This document shows positions 1-6,652 of a stretch of DNA of 31,845 bases, one piece after another (the first letter of the stretch is position 1; each line of letters starts with the position of its first letter). A program made the translations under genes and the position numbers. A model generated the notes under the pieces. The model was given only the letters and a program-made list of their open reading frames with translations. It did no database searches and had not been told where the DNA came from. This stretch comes from a virus: IMG/VR virus record IMGVR_UViG_3300046462_000629, positions 1 to 31,845 of that record; one strand, given 5' to 3'.

Positions 1-1
1 T

Positions 2-94
2 GAGAACGGGTTCCGAATCGACGCGTCAAACGCGTCCGATTACCTTGACCAATCTATGCGCGCGCCAATCGATGTAGAGAACCCGATTTTATGA
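2..94 (+). CDS. C-terminal end of an upstream gene, probably terminase large subunit (partial)
   Basis: The first 94 bases hold an open frame that is already running at the window edge and ends in TGA at 92-94. It encodes about 30 residues ending in ...VENPIL. The stop overlaps the ATG of the next gene as ATGA, the same coupling used throughout this operon, which supports it being a real gene end. No catalytic motif is visible in so short a piece. The terminase assignment is inferred only from position: in tailed phages the large packaging ATPase-nuclease commonly lies just upstream of the portal gene. Its identity could be checked only with sequence to the left. Confidence 0.5.
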   Translation, partial: ENGFRIDASNASDYLDQSMRAPIDVENPIL

Positions 95-654
95 AGACGT
101 TGAATCCAAACATTCACCCGCACGCGGGACACTTTTTCAAAGACTCAGATGGCGCTACTCTCCGCGCCAGCACTTGGGCCGGGGTTATCAAACGTGTGAC
201 GCTGTATCGCCAGCGCGCGGGGTATCCTCCCGGTAATCCGGAGCAGGAGGTAATCGCCCAGGCGTGTTCGCGCGACCCGGTGCTGTGCCGGGAGGACAAC
301 GGGGAACATGCGGCCCAGGTAAAACGGCAGCCGCTGAAGGCGCGCGTTCTCACTTGGTTAACACGGACCAAGGCAGACAAAGAAAAAGAATTCGTGGAAG
401 AGACAGTTGCTCGTCAACGCGCGGCTATCTGCGCGACGTGTCCGAATAACAAGGACCTTCCTGGAGGATGCGCGTCTTGTAGGGCTGCTACGAAAATTCT
501 CCGGGAGCAGATTATCGAGCGCCGTTTTCAGGATGGAAGACTTCGGGCCTGTGATGCGCTCGGCGAAGACTTGCCCACCTCGGTGAACCTGGAGCTTCAG
601 TCAGTCGAAGATGCGTCACTCCCGGCAAACTGCTGGAGGAAGCGCACGATATGA
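91..654 (+). CDS. Conserved-type phage protein with a four-cysteine zinc-ribbon-like motif
   Basis: 187 residues of unknown function. The N-terminal half is basic and aromatic, with no clear motif. The C-terminal half has paired cysteines C114-x2-C117 and C127-x2-C130 (CX2CX9CX2C), a spacing typical of small structural zinc ribbons, followed by C154 and C181, which might add ligands. There is no signal peptide or membrane helix. The start overlaps the previous stop (ATGA) and the end overlaps the next start (ATGA, 651-654), so translation is probably coupled between the packaging gene and the next zinc-ribbon protein. A packaging accessory or nucleic-acid-binding role is possible from context only. 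The reading frame is secure; the function is not. Confidence 0.8.
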   Translation: MKTLNPNIHPHAGHFFKDSDGATLRASTWAGVIKRVTLYRQRAGYPPGNPEQEVIAQACSRDPVLCREDNGEHAAQVKRQPLKARVLTWLTRTKADKEKEFVEETVARQRAAICATCPNNKDLPGGCASCRAATKILREQIIERRFQDGRLRACDALGEDLPTSVNLELQSVEDASLPANCWRKRTI

Positions 655-899
655 TTTTGGTCTTCCTAAAGTTCTTCGCGGCATATTTTCGGGCTAAGCT
701 CGCCAGCTTCCAGGGCTATGAGGTGATTGCCCCTCCACTGGCGCAGGACCGGCGTTTGGAGATTTGCAATATGTGCGACTTTTTCCAGGACGGGGAGTGC
801 CTGAGGTGCGGGTGCTCCGTCGTCGCGAAGACGATGATGGCGACCGAGAAATGCCCGATAGGCCGATGGAAACGGCTTTGGATAAGGAAGAAGAATTGA
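651..899 (+). CDS. Small zinc-ribbon-like phage protein
   Basis: 82 residues. Residues 1-20 are hydrophobic and aromatic with a few basic residues. The core has C39-x2-C42, C50-x2-C53-x-C55 and a final C68-P-I-G-R-W. This pattern of CX2C, then CX2CXC, then CP-x-G-x-W resembles small treble-clef or zinc-ribbon proteins often encoded near phage packaging and portal genes, whose function is unknown. GGAGGA at about 638-643 lies before the ATG and is one of the few Shine-Dalgarno-like sites here. It overlaps the preceding gene by 4 nt. Two adjacent cysteine-rich proteins between terminase and portal suggest they work together, which is inference. Confidence 0.8.
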   Translation: MILVFLKFFAAYFRAKLASFQGYEVIAPPLAQDRRLEICNMCDFFQDGECLRCGCSVVAKTMMATEKCPIGRWKRLWIRKKN

Positions 900-915
900 C
901 AACCACCCGCTACAC

Positions 916-935
916 AGCGACTTCTCTACTGAGCA
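916..935 (+). promoter_or_regulatory. CGACT-type start-site motif upstream of the portal gene
   Basis: AGCGACTTCT at 916-925 lies in the 36-nt gap before the portal ATG at 936, which has no Shine-Dalgarno sequence. The same ten bases occur before the genes at 11343 and 17287, and close variants before 28642 and, on the minus strand, 31524. CGACT matches positions -12 to -8 of the T7 RNA polymerase promoter. Aligned that way, transcription would begin near 930, only 6 nt before the ATG. A translation-initiation element is the alternative. Confidence 0.5.
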
Positions 936-3080
936 ATGGCAGTCAATGACCACTACACCGCTGGGGCTGGCGGGCTGAATCCTTATCCCCAGAACTACCT
1001 CGGCAGCATAATCCAGAGCCCAGAGCTTGATGCGAAGGGCAAGCCGACGCAACATTCGATTCGCGATGTCGGTATGGCGCGCGACGTGGTGAAGACCGTC
1101 ATCATGGCTGGCCGCAACCGCTCTATTGTAAACTCGCGCATCCTCGCGAAGTATAACGCGGAGCGGCCCTACGACGCCTACAAACTGGAAGCCGAAGGGC
1201 TCGGCTGGCGGAGCAATTTTACGACCAAGCCCCTGCCCGCGATGATTGAGCGAGTGGCCCCTCGTTTTAAGGGCGCAGTAGACGGGCTGAAGTATTTCAC
1301 TAATTCCTCGCTGTCGAACAAGTGGCAGAACGCTTCCGAGAAAACCGAGAAGTTCCGTGAGGTAATCACCAGGGTGATTCGAAATCGGAAAGGCTGGACC
1401 ACCCTCCTGGAAGATATCGCTTTTGATAACGCAATTTTCGGGCACACCATCACCGCGTGGCTGGACGAGTTTACTTGGTTCCCCAATCACTTCAAGCAGG
1501 ACGAAAGTTTTGTAGCGGACGGGACAAAGTCAGACCCTCGCATGGCACAGATTGTGGTGCTGAAAGAAATCTTTTTGCCCCATGAGCTTTTCCGTCATAT
1601 TAAAGACCGCGAAGCTGCGGAAGCTGCGGGTTGGAATCTCAAGAATACCATCGAGGCAATCAACACCGCTTCGCCGATTCAGATTCGGGACCGGCTCAAT
1701 GTTGGTGGCACCCTTGAAACTTGGTATCAGAACGCTCTTCGTGAGCTTACGATTGGTGCCAGTTACATGGCCGGTAACTCAGTCATTGTGGTATACACGC
1801 TGCTCGCCAGAGAAGTGGACGGGAGTGTGTCGCATTATCGTATGGCCGGTCCTGGGATGCTGGAGATTTTCTCGCGCGATAATCGTTTCCCTAGTATGGA
1901 GGATACCTGTTCGTTCTTCTCCTTCCAAAAGGGCAACGGCACTCTGCACGGTTCCAAGGGAGTCGGACGCGACATTTATGAGATGGCGGGAATGATTGAC
2001 CGCACTCGCAACGAGGTTGTGGACCGGCTGATTATGTCCGGCAAGATGGTCGTGCAAGGCGACGTGAAGAGAATCCATACGTTCAAAATGAGCGTCGTGG
2101 GCTCGACGGTAATTTTCCCAACCGGCTGGGATATCCTGGAACGACGGCTCGACGGTAACGTGGACGGATTTTTGAAGCTGGACGTTTATTTCAACCAGCT
2201 TGTGGACACCCTCATTGGGAGCACCTCGGTGCCGCAGATGGAAGGCGCGGGCGAAGCGATGCGCTCACCGGCTGCCTGGAATCTGTTGGCCCAACGCCAG
2301 GAGGAAGGCCGGGACGTTCGAATTACTCGTTTCATGGAGCAGTTCGTGCAGATGGTGGGCACGATGCAGAAAAGAATTTGTGACCCTCAGACGATAGACG
2401 ACGACGCGAAGGAAGCCCAGCGTGAACTGCTGGAGTTCATGACGAAGGAAGAAATCAAGGAGCTTTCGGGTTCCCCGGTGGCGGGCACCATCAAAGATTT
2501 GACTCCGCTCGAACGCCAGCTTATCGCTGCGTTCTGTGCAGAGAAGAAAGGCAATCCGCTTTACAATCAGCACGCTCTCGAAGTCGAAGACATCCTCGCG
2601 CGCCTGGGCAAGGATTACGTGGACAAGGTTTTGCTGCCCGACCAGGACCCTACCGAACAAGCGGAGCAACAGCGCCAGCAGATGCTGGAGTTTATGTTGC
2701 TGTCGCACGGAGAAGCGGTGCCGGTCTCGAAGCGAGACAACCACATGATTCACCTCCAGGTGTTGATGCCGTCCGCAGAGCAATTAGCCCAACAGATGGG
2801 CCAGGGACAATTCGGGACCGACTCTCTCGAAGCGGTGATTGCGCACATCAACGAGCATTACAACAATGCGGTCCAGCAAGGTGTGAAGCCTGAGGCACTC
2901 GCGCAGATTAAAGATTTTCTAAGCAAGGCCGGACAAGCTCTGGCACAATTACGTCAGCATGACCAAGCAGCCCAACAAATTGCTGACGCACACGGTCACC
3001 TCTCCACGGGGGCACCCCTGCCTCCGGGAGTTTCACCCAACATAATGCCCCCCGATGGAAATAACAGCCCAACCTCTTGA
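936..3080 (+). CDS. Putative portal protein (head-tail connector)
   Basis: 714 residues, about the length of P22-type portals and longer than T7-type connectors. Portals form the dodecameric ring at one capsid vertex through which DNA is packaged and ejected, and to which the tail attaches. The assignment rests on size, position just after the packaging-region genes and before the scaffold, and a soluble mixed alpha/beta composition with no signal peptide. Residues about 560 to 700 are glutamine- and alanine-rich helix, suiting the C-terminal barrel of long portals. The first ATG after the CGACT motif was taken as start. Its last 26 nt overlap the next gene in another frame. A sequence-only family match was not possible, so the call is by context. 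Confidence 0.7.
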   Translation: MAVNDHYTAGAGGLNPYPQNYLGSIIQSPELDAKGKPTQHSIRDVGMARDVVKTVIMAGRNRSIVNSRILAKYNAERPYDAYKLEAEGLGWRSNFTTKPLPAMIERVAPRFKGAVDGLKYFTNSSLSNKWQNASEKTEKFREVITRVIRNRKGWTTLLEDIAFDNAIFGHTITAWLDEFTWFPNHFKQDESFVADGTKSDPRMAQIVVLKEIFLPHELFRHIKDREAAEAAGWNLKNTIEAINTASPIQIRDRLNVGGTLETWYQNALRELTIGASYMAGNSVIVVYTLLAREVDGSVSHYRMAGPGMLEIFSRDNRFPSMEDTCSFFSFQKGNGTLHGSKGVGRDIYEMAGMIDRTRNEVVDRLIMSGKMVVQGDVKRIHTFKMSVVGSTVIFPTGWDILERRLDGNVDGFLKLDVYFNQLVDTLIGSTSVPQMEGAGEAMRSPAAWNLLAQRQEEGRDVRITRFMEQFVQMVGTMQKRICDPQTIDDDAKEAQRELLEFMTKEEIKELSGSPVAGTIKDLTPLERQLIAAFCAEKKGNPLYNQHALEVEDILARLGKDYVDKVLLPDQDPTEQAEQQRQQMLEFMLLSHGEAVPVSKRDNHMIHLQVLMPSAEQLAQQMGQGQFGTDSLEAVIAHINEHYNNAVQQGVKPEALAQIKDFLSKAGQALAQLRQHDQAAQQIADAHGHLSTGAPLPPGVSPNIMPPDGNNSPTS

Positions 3081-3429
3081 CTGGACTTCGAACGACGAAG
3101 AACAACTAGCTAGATTTCTCACCAGCCCGACTGGACAGAGATTTATTCCGAAGCTTCTGGAAGTAACCCCGGCTCTGCTGGAGCAGGGTCACGTCAACAA
3201 AATTTTGATTCGCAGTGGAATTGTTCGCGGATTCCAGATTCTCGCCTCGGAGATTTTGCGGCTCGCGCACCCATCTTCCAAACCTACTGAGCAAACGCCT
3301 ACGGAATATCCGGCGTTGGACGACGACGCCAAGTGGGGCAAGCCGCCACCGGAGCCCGCTCTCGATTTTGTGCCGGATATTGTTCCAGCACCCGAACCAA
3401 CACCTGAATCCCAGATAACCAAGGAATAA
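3055..3429 (+). CDS. Small acidic protein of unknown function, overlapping the portal gene
   Basis: 124 residues. The N-terminal 70 are predicted mostly helical, with a LLEVTPALLEQGHVNKILI segment. The C-terminal 50 are proline- and glutamate-rich and probably disordered. The ATG at 3055 is inside the last codons of the portal gene, a 26-nt overlap, and the gene ends 3 nt before the scaffold start. Without an upstream Shine-Dalgarno, translation is likely coupled to the portal. Position between portal and scaffold suggests a head-assembly accessory, but I do not recognise a family. Confidence 0.75.
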   Translation: MEITAQPLDWTSNDEEQLARFLTSPTGQRFIPKLLEVTPALLEQGHVNKILIRSGIVRGFQILASEILRLAHPSSKPTEQTPTEYPALDDDAKWGKPPPEPALDFVPDIVPAPEPTPESQITKE

Positions 3430-3432
3430 GTT

Positions 3433-4797
3433 ATGGCAAATGAACCCCAGAATACTCCCCCGGCTGCGGTCCCTGACCCGGCTGCTAATAATGCTGAAGT
3501 CGCCGCGAGGCTGGCCGCACAAGACGCGGCGGGTCAATCAGCGGCTGGCAAGCCTTCTGATTTTGAACCGGTGGCGTCCGCACTGGATAATTTGGCTTCG
3601 GCCAAGCAGAGGGAAATTGAAGCTGCTGCGGCTGCTGCGGTCCAACCTGCTGCGGCTGCCCCGGCTGCCCCGGCTGCGCCTGCTGCTCAACCTGCTGCGC
3701 CTGCTAAGACGCCGGAGGAATTAGCCGCTGAAGCTGCTGCGAAAACTGCTGCTGATGCTGCGACCGCTGAAGCGGAGGCTGCCAAGTTGCGAGCCCAGGA
3801 TGTTTTCAAGGACGTTCCCAGTCTTCCCCAGGGCAGCGCGCCGAAAGCTTCTGAAGCATGGAACGCTCTCAAGGAAAAAGCGGCCAAAGAGATTTTGGAC
3901 CGCGACGCAAAAATTGCAGAGCTTACCAAACAGAACACTGACCTGACCACCCGGGTTAGCACGCCGACGACTCAGCAACTCGAAGCTGAGAAGGCGATGA
4001 AAGATTTGTCTGAATGGCGGGCCAAGCTCGACCTGAAGTTCGACCCGCGATTCCAGGAATACGACAAACAGGTTTCCGACATTCACGAATTTGTTTACGC
4101 CCAGCTTCGCAAACGGGCTGACGTCGTGGGCGAGAACGTGATTGACGAAATCAAGAAACTCGGCGGGCCTGAGAACTGCAACCTGTCGGAGCTTTTCAAT
4201 AAGCTCAAGGACCCGGTTCTTCAGCGAATCGTGGAATCGAAAATGTCGGACGCGTTGCTGGCCGGTCACAAGAAGGAGCAGGCAATCAAAGAGGTTGAGT
4301 CTAACATGGGCGAATACCTCAAGCAGCGGGAAGACGCTTTCCGCAATGCCCAGACTTCTCACACCACGGCAACGAAGCAAGTGCTCGACCCGATGCTCTC
4401 GAAGCTCGACTGGTTCAATCCGAAAGCGGATGACGAGAACGGTAAGAAATTCGTGGAGGATTTGAAGGTCCAACTTGCGTCTGCGCTCCAGGATGATTCG
4501 CCGCAGATGCGCGCTATTTTGCTGACCGGCTTCGCGCAGATGTGTCATCTCCAGAACGCGAACAAGGCGCAAGCGGCAGAGCTTACGACTACCAAGGCCG
4601 CGCTCGCAGAGGCCCAGGGTTTGCTGGACCGCATCAAAAATTCCAGCACCTCACGGTTGCGTGAGTCCGGCGCTCCACCGAATGCTCAGCCCGCACCTCC
4701 TCCCAAGCAGAACGAATTTACAACTCGGCCTGCTGACGCCCTCGATGCCCTGGCCCAACAGGTCATGGCGCAACGTGTGGCTAAAGGTGCGGTATGA
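3433..4797 (+). CDS. Putative scaffold / capsid assembly protein
   Basis: 454 residues with composition typical of phage scaffolds, which guide capsid protein into a procapsid and then leave. Residues about 5-110 are very rich in alanine and proline (low complexity). A charged, strongly helical middle (about 95-395) has coiled-coil character and few aromatic residues. The C-terminal 60 residues are again proline- and alanine-rich and may carry the capsid-binding end. AAGGAA about 6 nt before the ATG is a modest Shine-Dalgarno. It sits between portal and major capsid protein, the normal place for a scaffold, although two glycosyltransferase-like genes intervene here. No protease catalytic motif was noticed. 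Confidence 0.72.
   Translation: MANEPQNTPPAAVPDPAANNAEVAARLAAQDAAGQSAAGKPSDFEPVASALDNLASAKQREIEAAAAAAVQPAAAAPAAPAAPAAQPAAPAKTPEELAAEAAAKTAADAATAEAEAAKLRAQDVFKDVPSLPQGSAPKASEAWNALKEKAAKEILDRDAKIAELTKQNTDLTTRVSTPTTQQLEAEKAMKDLSEWRAKLDLKFDPRFQEYDKQVSDIHEFVYAQLRKRADVVGENVIDEIKKLGGPENCNLSELFNKLKDPVLQRIVESKMSDALLAGHKKEQAIKEVESNMGEYLKQREDAFRNAQTSHTTATKQVLDPMLSKLDWFNPKADDENGKKFVEDLKVQLASALQDDSPQMRAILLTGFAQMCHLQNANKAQAAELTTTKAALAEAQGLLDRIKNSSTSRLRESGAPPNAQPAPPPKQNEFTTRPADALDALAQQVMAQRVAKGAV
3621..3706 (+). repeat. GCTGC-rich low-complexity tract in the scaffold gene
   Basis: This stretch is built from irregular gct/gcg/gcc alanine codons and cct/cca proline codons and encodes an Ala-Pro linker. Similar GCTG words continue to about 3780. 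It is a candidate for slippage between related phages and would be the first place to expect length variation. Confidence 0.7.
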
Positions 4798-5678
4798 ACG
4801 AGTTAGTGGTCCCTTCGGACCACAGCGAAGGGGTGACACCAGTAGTGGTGCCACCCCGAAATACTATCGTTCCCCTTCAGTCGAAGGTGCTGATAGTTAC
4901 GCCGTGGCAAAAACAGGTCTCGCCGGTCACGTCGTTTTGCGTCTCTCAGCTTAGCGACCGGAGACGCACTGCGACCGCGTTACATTTTGGTGACGCGTTC
5001 GTGGCTCATTCTCGAAACTCGTGCGCGGACACCTTTTTGGCGTCTCAGTTTGAGTGGCTGCTCACCATTGATGACGACATGATTGTTCCCTTCGGGGATG
5101 ACAATTGGTTTCGTCACTTCACCGGCTGGGGTTTCGACAAAAAATTCATGGGCTGGAATGCCCTCGACCGTTTGTTGAGCCATGGCAAGACCCTGGTGGG
5201 CGCTCTTTATTTCGGGCGGCACAAGGGCGGGCCTCCAGTATACAACGAGGGCTCCGCAAACAAGCAGGAAGCGGAGTATGCCGCGCGCGGGCCTTATGAT
5301 TTAATCAAGCCGACTCGTTGGGTGGGCACCGGCTGCATGCTGATTCACCGAAAAGTATTCGAGGACATCGAAAAAAAGTTCCCACGGTTGGCCAGGACAC
5401 CGAAGGGCACCGGGGGAAACTGGTTTACGTCCACCGAAGCGACACTTTTGCGCGACGTGGACTTCATTCGCTCCCAACTCCAGGGCAAACCGCTCGACGG
5501 GAAGGTGGCTTACGACGTGATGAATGGTCTCGAAGGCGCAGCAGCGAAGGCTGCATTCGAAAATCCGCTCGGCAGCGGTGAAGATGTGAGTTTTTGTCTG
5601 CGTGCTATGGCTGCGGGGCATCAACCTTACGTGGACATGGGGCTTAGGTGTGGGCATATCGGCCACTGGGTGTTCTGA
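4794..5678 (+). CDS. Glycosyltransferase-like protein (GT-A type), first of two
   Basis: 294 residues. The Rossmann-like core starts near residue 31 (KVLIVTPW). W-LL-T-I-D93-D94-D95 is a DXD-type motif that in GT-A enzymes holds the divalent metal and the nucleotide-sugar phosphate. G-T-G-C-M-L-I-H and a late G-E-D-V-S-F segment (about 262-267) fit the acceptor-side acidic motif of family 2-like transferases, followed by a GHIGH segment. It would act in the cytoplasm on a nucleotide sugar; the acceptor is unknown. The ATG overlaps the scaffold stop (ATGA). Residues 1-30 are not part of the fold, and their DNA forms two hairpins, so an alternative GTG start at 4887, directly before the first strand, should be considered. 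Confidence 0.72.
   Translation: MNELVVPSDHSEGVTPVVVPPRNTIVPLQSKVLIVTPWQKQVSPVTSFCVSQLSDRRRTATALHFGDAFVAHSRNSCADTFLASQFEWLLTIDDDMIVPFGDDNWFRHFTGWGFDKKFMGWNALDRLLSHGKTLVGALYFGRHKGGPPVYNEGSANKQEAEYAARGPYDLIKPTRWVGTGCMLIHRKVFEDIEKKFPRLARTPKGTGGNWFTSTEATLLRDVDFIRSQLQGKPLDGKVAYDVMNGLEGAAAKAAFENPLGSGEDVSFCLRAMAAGHQPYVDMGLRCGHIGHWVF
4806..4857 (+). promoter_or_regulatory. Two tandem RNA hairpins at the start of the first glycosyltransferase gene
   Basis: Hairpin 1 has GTGGTCC (4806-4812) pairing with GGACCAC (4817-4823) around CTTC. Hairpin 2 has an 11-bp arm at 4830-4840 pairing with 4847-4857 around a 6-nt loop, with one A-C mismatch. No T run follows, so this is not a classic terminator. It could lower downstream expression, mark an RNA-processing site, or act as a leader if translation starts at GTG 4887. 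Confidence 0.5.
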
Positions 5679-5679
5679 T

Positions 5680-6480
5680 ATGAAGAAAATTCTCCTCGCG
5701 CTCCAGTATTGGGAAGGTGACCGCGCCGCGTCAGCGAAACTGCTCAAGTTTTTAGCCGACCTGGAGCCGAAACATTGCGAGCTAGCGGATATTCTGCTTG
5801 TGAATCGCTTCGACTGCCTCCCGGAGACATCTGCGGCGACCTACGCAGAGCGGAAGTTCAACATTTTCAGTCACACCAGCCGTCGCCGTGGCACCGGCTG
5901 GCCGAATGGCTGCAATGACTTGTGGTTTTCGACCATGGAGTGGGTGCTCGGCTCTATGGAGACGAAGAAGTGTCCCGACTACAAAGCTGTTTTCACTTTT
6001 GAATCGGACGGAGCACCTATTTTCCAGGATTGGGTCCGAAGATTGAGCTTCGCGTGGGACCGGGTGCAGTCGAAATCGAAAATTTACATCGCGGGTCCCT
6101 ACATTCCGCCCCCGGTTGAGCACATCAACGGAAATATGATGATTTCCACTGACCACAAATTTTTGGACTGGCTCGTCCGGCGCGTTTCCGGTTGTCCGGC
6201 GAACATTGGATGGGATTATTACCTTTTCAGTGCGTTTAAACGATGGGGTGTTGCGAACATTCCGGAAATCGTAAGCCTGTATCACACCAAGGACTATACT
6301 GACGAGAGATTTCGCGAATTCCGAGAGAAACCAGTGGCCTGGGTTCACGGGGTGAAGGACACCTCGTTGCTGGAGTGCTCGCGGGCTCATTGGCTGGGTA
6401 AAAGGGAGCCCGTTGACCCCTCGAAGGAGCCGAATCGATTTTCTGGGGAGTTTTCCAGTTCAGTCAGCAGTCAAAATTGA
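5680..6480 (+). CDS. Glycosyltransferase-like protein, second of two
   Basis: 266 residues from the ATG at 5680, 1 nt after the previous stop. An in-frame upstream ATG at 5602 lies inside the preceding gene and is less likely. The protein begins with a beta-strand, KKILLALQYW. It has V-F-T-F-E-S-D-G at about residues 107-114, where E-S-D is a candidate metal-binding DXD equivalent, then H-I-N-G-N-M-M-I-S and W-D-Y-Y-L-F-S-A-F, an arrangement seen in nucleotide-sugar transferases of GT-A fold. The acceptor and sugar cannot be read from the sequence. Pairing with the gene before it suggests the two add successive sugars, or act on a shared target such as a virion protein or the host surface. 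Confidence 0.6.
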   Translation: MKKILLALQYWEGDRAASAKLLKFLADLEPKHCELADILLVNRFDCLPETSAATYAERKFNIFSHTSRRRGTGWPNGCNDLWFSTMEWVLGSMETKKCPDYKAVFTFESDGAPIFQDWVRRLSFAWDRVQSKSKIYIAGPYIPPPVEHINGNMMISTDHKFLDWLVRRVSGCPANIGWDYYLFSAFKRWGVANIPEIVSLYHTKDYTDERFREFREKPVAWVHGVKDTSLLECSRAHWLGKREPVDPSKEPNRFSGEFSSSVSSQN

Positions 6481-6652
6481 GGTTGACGCATTCCGTCGCC
6501 CCCGCGACATCTAAATAGCACCTTAAGCAGGTCTCCCCCGGTGCTTGGAGAATCGGCCTTACGAATTTCTGCTGCTGGGCCAACAGTGGAAACTGAGTCG
6601 CGGGTGACAGCGACAAAAACCTGAAGCTTCGGCTTCAAACACAGTTTTTACT
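6481..6652 (+). promoter_or_regulatory. Structured non-coding leader before the major capsid gene
   Basis: 172 nt with no plausible reading frame, the longest gap in the plus-strand operon. It contains three potential stem-loops: GTCGC/GCGAC (6495-6508), AGCACC/GGTGCT (6517-6522 with 6540-6545) and a TTCG hairpin (6622-6637). AGCGAC at 6610-ish shares the first six bases of the motif found before other genes. No good sigma-70 pair is present: TTGACG at 6483 has no -10 at the right distance. Capsid genes often have their own strong transcript, and this gap probably holds that control. Confidence 0.5.
6622..6637 (+). promoter_or_regulatory. cTTCGg tetraloop hairpin in the capsid leader
   Basis: TGAAGC pairs with GCTTCA around TTCG, giving the unusually stable C(UUCG)G tetraloop in RNA. 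It lies 15 nt before the capsid ATG and is followed by ACACAGTTTTT. It could be a 5' mRNA-stabilising hairpin or a weak terminator for upstream transcripts; the T run starts 7 nt after the stem, which argues against an efficient terminator. No Shine-Dalgarno lies between the hairpin and the ATG. Confidence 0.55.

Noticed and set aside
666-1490. Long antisense frame opposite the 82-aa gene and the portal start
   Set aside because: It lies wholly opposite two well-supported genes, and long antisense frames are expected in GC-rich coding DNA.
5602-5679. Upstream ATG extension of the second glycosyltransferase
   Set aside because: It would overlap the previous gene by 77 nt, whereas the ATG at 5680 lies 1 nt after the stop and starts directly at the first strand.
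6483-6518. TTGACG ... TAAATA as a host sigma-70 promoter before the capsid gene
   Set aside because: The spacing between the elements is about 24 nt, far from the usual 17, and no better -10 is present.
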